NCBI RefSeq assembly: GCF_937958535.1
Contig: NZ_CALGNQ010000115.1
Location: 1-17,873, forward strand
Source: an uncultured Georgenia sp.
Lineage (GTDB): Bacteria > Actinomycetota > Actinomycetes > Actinomycetales > Actinomycetaceae
Direction: 5' to 3'
DNA: 17,873 nt
Below the pieces are notes generated by a model. It had not been told where the DNA came from. It was given only the letters and a program-made list of their open reading frames with translations, and did not search any database. Shown here piece by piece: positions 13,398-17,873 of the stretch. The stretch's first letter is position 1; the number at the start of each line of letters is the position of its first letter. The translations under genes were made by a program, and so were the position numbers.

Positions 13398-14708
13398 ATG
13401 AGTGCACCGGTCACCGCCGGCTCGACCGCTCTGAGCGCGGCCGAGCTGGCGGCCGTGCGCGCCGACTTCCCGATCCTGGGAAGGACGACCCGTAGCGGCC
13501 GGCCGCTGGTCTACCTGGACTCGGCGGCCACCTCGCAGAAGCCCCAGTGCGTCATCGACGCCGAGCAGGACTTCTACGAGAAGCGCAACGCCGCCGTCCA
13601 CCGCGGCGCCCACCAGCTCGCCGAGGAGGCCACCGAGGCCTACGAGGCGGCCCGGGCGGCCGTGGCGGGGTTCGTCGGGGTGGACCCCGACGAGGTGGTG
13701 TGGACGAAGAACGCCACCGAGGGGATCAACCTCGTGGCCTACGCCATGTCCAACGCCACACTGGGCCGCGGCGGCAAGCAGGCCGTGGAGCGGTTCGCCC
13801 TGCGGCCCGGCGACGAGATCGTCGTCACCGAGGCCGAGCACCACGCCAACCTCGTGCCGTGGCAGGAGGTCGCGGCCCGCACGGGCGCCACCCTGCGGTG
13901 GATCGGGGTCGGGCAGGACGGCCGGCTCGACCCGGCGACCTTCGACGTCATCGGCGAGCGCACCCGGGTGGTCGCGTTCACGCACGCCTCGAACGTCACC
14001 GGCGCGGTGAGCCCGGTCGGCGAGATCGTCGGCCGGGCCCGCGCCGTCGGGGCACTCGTCGTCCTCGACGCCTGCCAGAGCGTCCCGCACCTGCCCGTGG
14101 ACCTGCGGGCGCTGGACGTCGACTTCGCCGTGTTCTCCGGGCACAAGATGCTCGGGCCCACCGGGGTCGGGGTGCTGTACGGGCGCCGCGAGCTGCTCGC
14201 CGCGATGCCGCCGGTGCTCACCGGCGGGTCGATGGTCCAGGTCGTGACCATGGAGAGCACCACCTACGCCGACCCGCCGCAGCGGTTCGAGGCGGGCACC
14301 CAGATGGTGTCGCAGACCGTCGGCCTGCACGCCGCGGTCGACTACCTCGCCGAGCTCGGCATGGACGCGGTCGCCGCCCACGAGCACGTGCTCACCCAGC
14401 GGCTGCTCGACGGCATCGCCTCGGTGCCCGGAGTGCGGGTGCTCGGCCCGACCGAGGCCGAGGACCGGCTCGCCGTCGTCGCCTTCTCCGTCGACGGCGT
14501 GCACCCGCACGACGTCGGCCAGGTGCTCGACAACGCCGGGATCGCGGTCCGGGTGGGCCACCACTGCGCCCAGCCGGTGCACCAGCGCCTGGGGGTGCAC
14601 GCCTCTGCCCGCGCCTCTGCGTCGATCTACACCACCGAGGAGGAGATCGACGCGTTCCTCGCCGAGCTCGGCAAGGTCCGGCAGTTCTTCGGGGTGGACC
14701 ATGGCTGA
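13398..14708 (+). CDS. sufS: Cysteine desulfurase SufS (class II, PLP-dependent)
   Basis: A 436-residue enzyme that converts L-cysteine to L-alanine and binds the released sulfur as an enzyme persulfide. The PLP lysine is K250 in FSGHKMLGPTGVG. The catalytic cysteine is C390 in VRVGHHCAQPVH, in the short-loop context of class II (SufS) desulfurases. Other landmarks are YLDSAATSQKP near the N-terminus, AVHRGAHQLAEEAT, and TEAEHHANLVPWQ. Length is slightly above the usual 405-420 because of an N-terminal extension. ATG 13398 follows sufC by 22 bp, with GGAGAGG (13384-13390) upstream. The 3' end overlaps sufU by 8 nt. SufU, encoded next, is the expected sulfur acceptor. Confidence 0.96.
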   Translation: MSAPVTAGSTALSAAELAAVRADFPILGRTTRSGRPLVYLDSAATSQKPQCVIDAEQDFYEKRNAAVHRGAHQLAEEATEAYEAARAAVAGFVGVDPDEVVWTKNATEGINLVAYAMSNATLGRGGKQAVERFALRPGDEIVVTEAEHHANLVPWQEVAARTGATLRWIGVGQDGRLDPATFDVIGERTRVVAFTHASNVTGAVSPVGEIVGRARAVGALVVLDACQSVPHLPVDLRALDVDFAVFSGHKMLGPTGVGVLYGRRELLAAMPPVLTGGSMVQVVTMESTTYADPPQRFEAGTQMVSQTVGLHAAVDYLAELGMDAVAAHEHVLTQRLLDGIASVPGVRVLGPTEAEDRLAVVAFSVDGVHPHDVGQVLDNAGIAVRVGHHCAQPVHQRLGVHASARASASIYTTEEEIDAFLAELGKVRQFFGVDHG

Positions 14709-15198
14709 CGCGTTGGAACAGCTCTACCAGCAGGTCATCCTCGACCACTCCCGTGAGCGGCACGGCGCCGGGGAGCTCGACCCCTACGACGCGGAGTCCT
14801 TCCAGGTGAACCCCACCTGCGGGGACCAGGTCACGCTGCGGGTCCGGCTCGCCCACGGTGAGGGTGGCCCGCGCCTCGACGCCGTCGGCTGGGTCGGCCA
14901 GGGCTGCTCGATCTCCCAGGCCTCGCTGTCCGTGCTCACCGACCTCGTCGAGGGGCGCACGATCCACGAGGTCGACACCCTGAACGAGACGTTCCGCGAG
15001 CTCATGCACTCGCGTGGGGCGGAGCTGACCGAGGAGAAGCAGGACTCCCTCGGGGACGCCAGCGCCTTCACCGGCGTGGCGAAGTACCCTGCCCGTATCA
15101 AGTGCGCCCTGCTGGGGTGGATGGCGCTGCGCGACGCCCTGGCCCACGCACTGACCAGCGAGCCCGCCACGGGCACGCACGAGGAGGACGAAGGATGA
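14701..15198 (+). CDS. sufU: SufU, zinc-dependent sulfurtransferase partner of SufS
   Basis: A 165-residue IscU-like protein that accepts persulfide sulfur from SufS and passes it to the SufBCD scaffold. Zinc ligands of the SufU type are present: C40 and D42 in NPTCGD, C69 in GQGCSIS, and C135 in RIKCALLGW. The insertion between the second and third cysteines and the LYQQVILDHSRERHG start separate SufU from true IscU scaffolds. The start ATG lies inside the last codons of sufS (8 nt overlap), and the stop shares ATGA with the next gene. Both point to coupled translation. Assignment is secure from motifs and operon position. Confidence 0.96.
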   Translation: MADALEQLYQQVILDHSRERHGAGELDPYDAESFQVNPTCGDQVTLRVRLAHGEGGPRLDAVGWVGQGCSISQASLSVLTDLVEGRTIHEVDTLNETFRELMHSRGAELTEEKQDSLGDASAFTGVAKYPARIKCALLGWMALRDALAHALTSEPATGTHEEDEG

Positions 15199-15533
15199 GC
15201 GAGAGCACCACGACCAACCCGAGCCCGACCACGGCCGCGGACGTCGAGGAGGCGATGCGTGACGTCATCGACCCCGAGCTCGGCATCAACGTCGTCGACC
15301 TCGGGCTCGTCTACGGGATCACCGTCGACCAGAACAACAACGCGGTCATCGACATGACGCTGACCTCGGCGGCGTGCCCGCTGACCGACGTCATCGAGGA
15401 CCAGGCCGCCCAGGCCACCGACGGCCTTGTCAACGACATGCGGATCAACTGGGTCTGGATGCCGCCGTGGGGCCCGGAGAAGATCACGGCGGAGGGCCGC
15501 GAGCAGCTGCGGGCCCTCGGCTTCAACGTCTGA
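15195..15533 (+). CDS. sufT: SufT / DUF59 (MIP18 family) metal-sulfur cluster assembly factor
   Basis: A 112-residue DUF59 protein, the usual last gene of actinobacterial suf operons. Core motifs are EAMRDVIDPELGINVVDLGL near residues 19-38 and MTLTSAACPLTDVI, which holds the conserved cysteine. The C-terminus WVWMPPWGPEKITAEGREQLRALGF is typical of the family. Family knowledge: DUF59 proteins help mature or deliver iron-sulfur clusters to target enzymes; the exact chemistry is unsettled. ATG 15195 overlaps the sufU stop (ATGA) and has AAGGA-type sequence upstream. Longer in-frame starts lie within sufU and add non-conserved residues. A strong hairpin 27 bp after the stop probably ends the operon. 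Confidence 0.93.
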   Translation: MSESTTTNPSPTTAADVEEAMRDVIDPELGINVVDLGLVYGITVDQNNNAVIDMTLTSAACPLTDVIEDQAAQATDGLVNDMRINWVWMPPWGPEKITAEGREQLRALGFNV

Positions 15534-15560
15534 CCCCCGCTCCTCACCGCCCACGTCTCA

Positions 15561-15609
15561 CCGAGAGCTCACTTCCTGACGCCCCACCGGGCGGGAAGTG
15601 AGCTCTCGG
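15561..15609. terminator. Strong hairpin with perfect 16-bp arms after the suf operon
   Basis: CCGAGAGCTCACTTCC (15561-15576) is exactly complementary to 15594-15609. The interior forms a further GCCC/GGGC stem (15581-15584 with 15589-15592) and a CACC loop. There is no T-tract. It lies 27 bp after the sufT stop and only 14 bp before the next start codon. It is most simply an intrinsic terminator, but its near-perfect dyad could also be a dispersed repeat element or an operator for the downstream gene. Confidence 0.6.
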
Positions 15610-15623
15610 CGCAAGATGCTGGG

Positions 15624-16517
15624 ATGACGTTCAACGAAGGGGTGCGTGGAGACCCGAGCCGGGTCCGTACGTCCGGCGGACGCCGCGGCATGGCGATCGG
15701 TGGTGGGCTGGGCGGGGGCGGGCTCCTCCTCGTCCTCGTCGTCATGCTCCTCACCGGACAGAACCCGGTGGGTCTCCTCGGCGGGGGTGACGGCACCGGG
15801 CAGGACGCCGCTCCCGGGCTGGACCTGCGCAACTGCCAGACGGGCGCCGACGCCAACGCGCGCACCGAGTGCCGGATGGTGCTCACCGCGGACGCCCTCG
15901 ACGTCTACTGGGACGGGGCCATGGCCGAGCAGGCGGGCGGCTCCTACGTCATGCCGGGCTTCACCATCTTCACCGACGCGGTGGACACGGGCTGCGGTGC
16001 GGCGACGTCCGCGGTCGGGCCCTTCTACTGCCCGGCCGACTCCTCGGTCTACCTCGACATCGGCTTCTTCGACCAGCTCGAGACACAGCTCGGTGCGCAG
16101 AACGCGCCATTGGCGCAGATGTACATCGTCGCCCACGAGTGGGGGCACCACACCCAGCACCTGCTCGGGACGATGAGCTCTGCCGACACACGCGACACCG
16201 GCCCGACGGGCGACGCCGTGCGGCTCGAGCTGCAGGCCGACTGCTTCGCCGGGATGTTCATCGGTGCTGCGGCCACGACCGTCGACCCGGACACCGGTGA
16301 GACCTTCCTCCAGGAGCCGACAGCCGACCAGGTGCGGACCGCGCTGGACGCGGCCGCCGCGGTCGGTGACGACCGCATCCAGCAGTCGGCGGGCCGAGAG
16401 GTCGAGCCGCACACCTGGACCCACGGCTCGGCGGAGCAGCGGACCCGCTGGTTCACCACCGGGTACGGGGAAGGCACCCTCCAGGCCTGCGACACCTTCG
16501 CCGTCGGCACCCCGTGA
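15624..16517 (+). CDS. Membrane-anchored neutral zinc metallopeptidase (YpfJ / KPN_02809 family)
   Basis: A 297-residue predicted zinc protease. A short basic N-terminus with RGDPSRVRTSGGRRG is followed by a Gly-rich transmembrane segment (about 23-43), so the catalytic domain is likely outside the membrane. The active site is H171-E172-W173-G174-H175 in AHEWGHHTQH, with E202 in RLELQADCFAG as the probable third zinc ligand. The downstream GDDRIQQSAGREVEPHTWTHGSAEQRTRWF is characteristic of the family. Four Cys in the mature part may form disulfides. Physiological substrate unknown. ATG 15624 has no ribosome binding site; CAAGAT lies six bases upstream and may be the -10 of a leaderless mRNA. 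It stops 39 bp before the convergent E2 gene. Confidence 0.93.
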   Translation: MTFNEGVRGDPSRVRTSGGRRGMAIGGGLGGGGLLLVLVVMLLTGQNPVGLLGGGDGTGQDAAPGLDLRNCQTGADANARTECRMVLTADALDVYWDGAMAEQAGGSYVMPGFTIFTDAVDTGCGAATSAVGPFYCPADSSVYLDIGFFDQLETQLGAQNAPLAQMYIVAHEWGHHTQHLLGTMSSADTRDTGPTGDAVRLELQADCFAGMFIGAAATTVDPDTGETFLQEPTADQVRTALDAAAAVGDDRIQQSAGREVEPHTWTHGSAEQRTRWFTTGYGEGTLQACDTFAVGTP

Positions 16518-16556
16518 CGACGGCGCGAGCGTCCGTCCGGCCCCCGGCCGCCGCCG

Positions 16557-17873
16557 CTAGCGCATGAGCACGACCGCCGGGTCGGTGAGCACGTCGGTGA
16601 CGTCGGTGAGGAACGCCGCCGCCTCGGCGCCGTCGAGCACCCGGTGGTCGAAGGCGACCGTCACGGTGACGACCTCCCGTAGCGACACCTCTCCGCGGTG
16701 CTCCCACGGCCGGGTGCGGACCGCGCCCAGTGCGACGATCGTGCTCTGGCCGGCGTTGAGGATCGGCACACCGCCGTCGACGCCGAACACGCCGACGTTG
16801 GTCACGGTGAGCGTGGAGCCGGTGAGCTCGGTCATCGACAGCCTTCCCTCGCGCGCCTGTGCCGCCCGCGCGGCGATCTGGGCTGCCAGGGCGCCGGCGT
16901 CGAGCCTGTCCGCGTCGGGGATCGTCGGCACGACGAGGCCGCGGTCGGTCGCCACCGCGATCCCGAGGTGGACCGGGCCGAACAGCTCGATGTGGCCGGC
17001 GTCCGCGTCGAACCGTGCGTTGGCCGACGGCGTGCGCCCGGCGGCGAGGACGACGGCCCGGCACACCAGGGAGAGGAAGGTCGCCGGGTGCTCGCCGGCC
17101 CGGTCCTTGGTGCGGCGCAGCAGCGCCAGGGTCTCGGTGACGGCCACCGTGGAGTGGACGGCGGCGTGCGGCGCGCTGAACGCCGACTCCACCATGGCGC
17201 GGGCGGTGTGCTTCCGCAGGCCGGTGACGGGCACGATGGTCGAGGCACGTGCCTCCTGCTGGGTCTCGTAGCCCTCCTGCGCACGGTCGGTGCCCGCAGC
17301 CGCCTCGACGTCGGCGCGGCGGACGAGGCCGTCGGGGCCGGAGCCGCGCACGGTGTCGAGGTCGACGCCGAGGTGGCGGGCGAGCATCCGTACCGGCGGC
17401 ATCGCCCGCGGCGTCGTGTGGCGGTGCTCGACGGCGTCGGGTCTGCGGTAGGGGACGGTGTCCCAGCTGCGCGGACGGCGGCGCGGCCGGGCGCCGGCGT
17501 CGGTCCGCGGGCCGTAGCCGACGAGCACCGCGTGCCGCTCCGGTGCCGGCTCGGCCGGTCCCGTGGTGGCAGGCTCCGGAGGGGCAGCTGCCGCGGGCAC
17601 GACAGCCGCGGGCTCCGTCGGTGCCGTGACCGGCTCCGACCCGTGAGGAGGCGCATCACGGCCTGCGACCACGTCGAACTCCACGAGCGGCGCTCCCACG
17701 GGGACGACCTCCCCCTCCGCCGCATGGAGCGTGACGATCCGGCCCGCGTACGGGCTGGGGAGCTCGACCACCGCCTTGGCGGTCTCCACCTCCGCGAGGA
17801 CCTGGTTGAGCTCGACCGCGTCGCCCTCGGCGACGTGCCAGGTGACGATCTCCGACTCGGTGAGCCCCTCACC
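16557..17873 (-). CDS. Lipoyl E2 acyltransferase of a 2-oxoacid dehydrogenase complex (branched-chain type likely), 5' end cut
   Basis: At least 438 residues are visible; the start lies beyond base 17873 and the frame stays open to the edge. Domains in order: an N-terminal lipoyl domain (GEGLTESEIVTWHVAEGDAV, with lipoyl-lysine in VETAKAVVEL, visible residue 33), an Ala/Pro-rich linker, a peripheral E3/E1-binding domain (AMPPVRMLARHLGVDLDTV), a second linker, and the catalytic acyltransferase domain ending in DHRVLDG (active-site His about visible residue 410). It transfers acyl groups from lipoamide to CoA. The single lipoyl domain and the LTESEI/ETAKAVVELPSPYAG wording resemble actinobacterial BkdC-type proteins, but the substrate cannot be decided without the E1 genes, which are probably just outside the window. 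A GTG at 17789 is an internal codon, not the start. Confidence 0.92.
   Translation of the reverse strand, partial: GEGLTESEIVTWHVAEGDAVELNQVLAEVETAKAVVELPSPYAGRIVTLHAAEGEVVPVGAPLVEFDVVAGRDAPPHGSEPVTAPTEPAAVVPAAAAPPEPATTGPAEPAPERHAVLVGYGPRTDAGARPRRRPRSWDTVPYRRPDAVEHRHTTPRAMPPVRMLARHLGVDLDTVRGSGPDGLVRRADVEAAAGTDRAQEGYETQQEARASTIVPVTGLRKHTARAMVESAFSAPHAAVHSTVAVTETLALLRRTKDRAGEHPATFLSLVCRAVVLAAGRTPSANARFDADAGHIELFGPVHLGIAVATDRGLVVPTIPDADRLDAGALAAQIAARAAQAREGRLSMTELTGSTLTVTNVGVFGVDGGVPILNAGQSTIVALGAVRTRPWEHRGEVSLREVVTVTVAFDHRVLDGAEAAAFLTDVTDVLTDPAVVLMR

Noticed and set aside
17787..17789. GTG as the start of the E2 gene
   Set aside because: The upstream in-frame codons encode the standard first half of a lipoyl domain (GEGLTESEIVTWHVAEGDAV), so the real start lies outside the window.

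Overview
This is a high-GC actinobacterial chromosome segment. GC-rich third codon positions, GTG starts, TANNNT -10 boxes directly in front of start codons, a complete SUF operon led by SufR and a DUF5997 gene all point to Actinomycetota, probably order Micrococcales (Georgenia/Cellulomonas-like). The genus is a guess. I saw no rRNA, tRNA, CRISPR array, insertion sequence or prophage. No gene-free stretch exceeds 300 bases; the longest are 962-1157 (196 bp) and 8712-8873 (162 bp).

Left part (1-7005), regulatory and accessory genes. A BCCT-type betaine/choline/carnitine transporter runs off the left edge (minus strand), with paired GGTGAC/GTCACC inverted repeats upstream. Next is a LysR-type effector domain with no DNA-binding domain and an arginine-rich C-terminal tail (1158-1898, minus). 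A large MalT-like ATP-dependent LuxR regulator (2020-4641, plus) ends inside a 34-bp-period tandem repeat. Facing it is a HerA/FtsK-like protein (4751-5950, minus) whose Walker A, Walker B and arginine-finger positions all appear to be replaced. A DUF5997 protein (6059-6430) and a GNAT acetyltransferase (6472-7005) follow.

Middle part (7009-15533), the iron-sulfur cluster block. An ABC-2 type exporter pair (ATPase and permease, minus strand) is divergent from the suf operon, as in many actinobacteria. The operon reads sufR - sufB - sufD - Rieske ferredoxin - sufC - sufS - sufU - sufT. Most junctions are 1-8 nt overlaps, so translation is probably coupled. SufS takes sulfur from cysteine, SufU relays it to the SufBCD scaffold powered by the SufC ATPase, SufT and the Rieske protein are probable accessory factors, and SufR senses cluster status. 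A near-consensus SufR palindrome lies just upstream of sufR.

Right part (15534-17873). A perfect 16-bp-arm hairpin closes the suf operon. Then come a membrane-anchored HEXXH zinc metallopeptidase of the YpfJ type (plus) and, convergent with it, a lipoyl E2 acyltransferase of a 2-oxoacid dehydrogenase complex that runs off the right edge (minus).

Most unusual content: the apparently inactivated HerA-like ATPase, and the headless LysR effector domain and DUF5997 protein, which I recall as neighbours in other actinobacteria and which may form a split regulator interrupted here by about 4 kb. The suf operon itself is conventional for the phylum.
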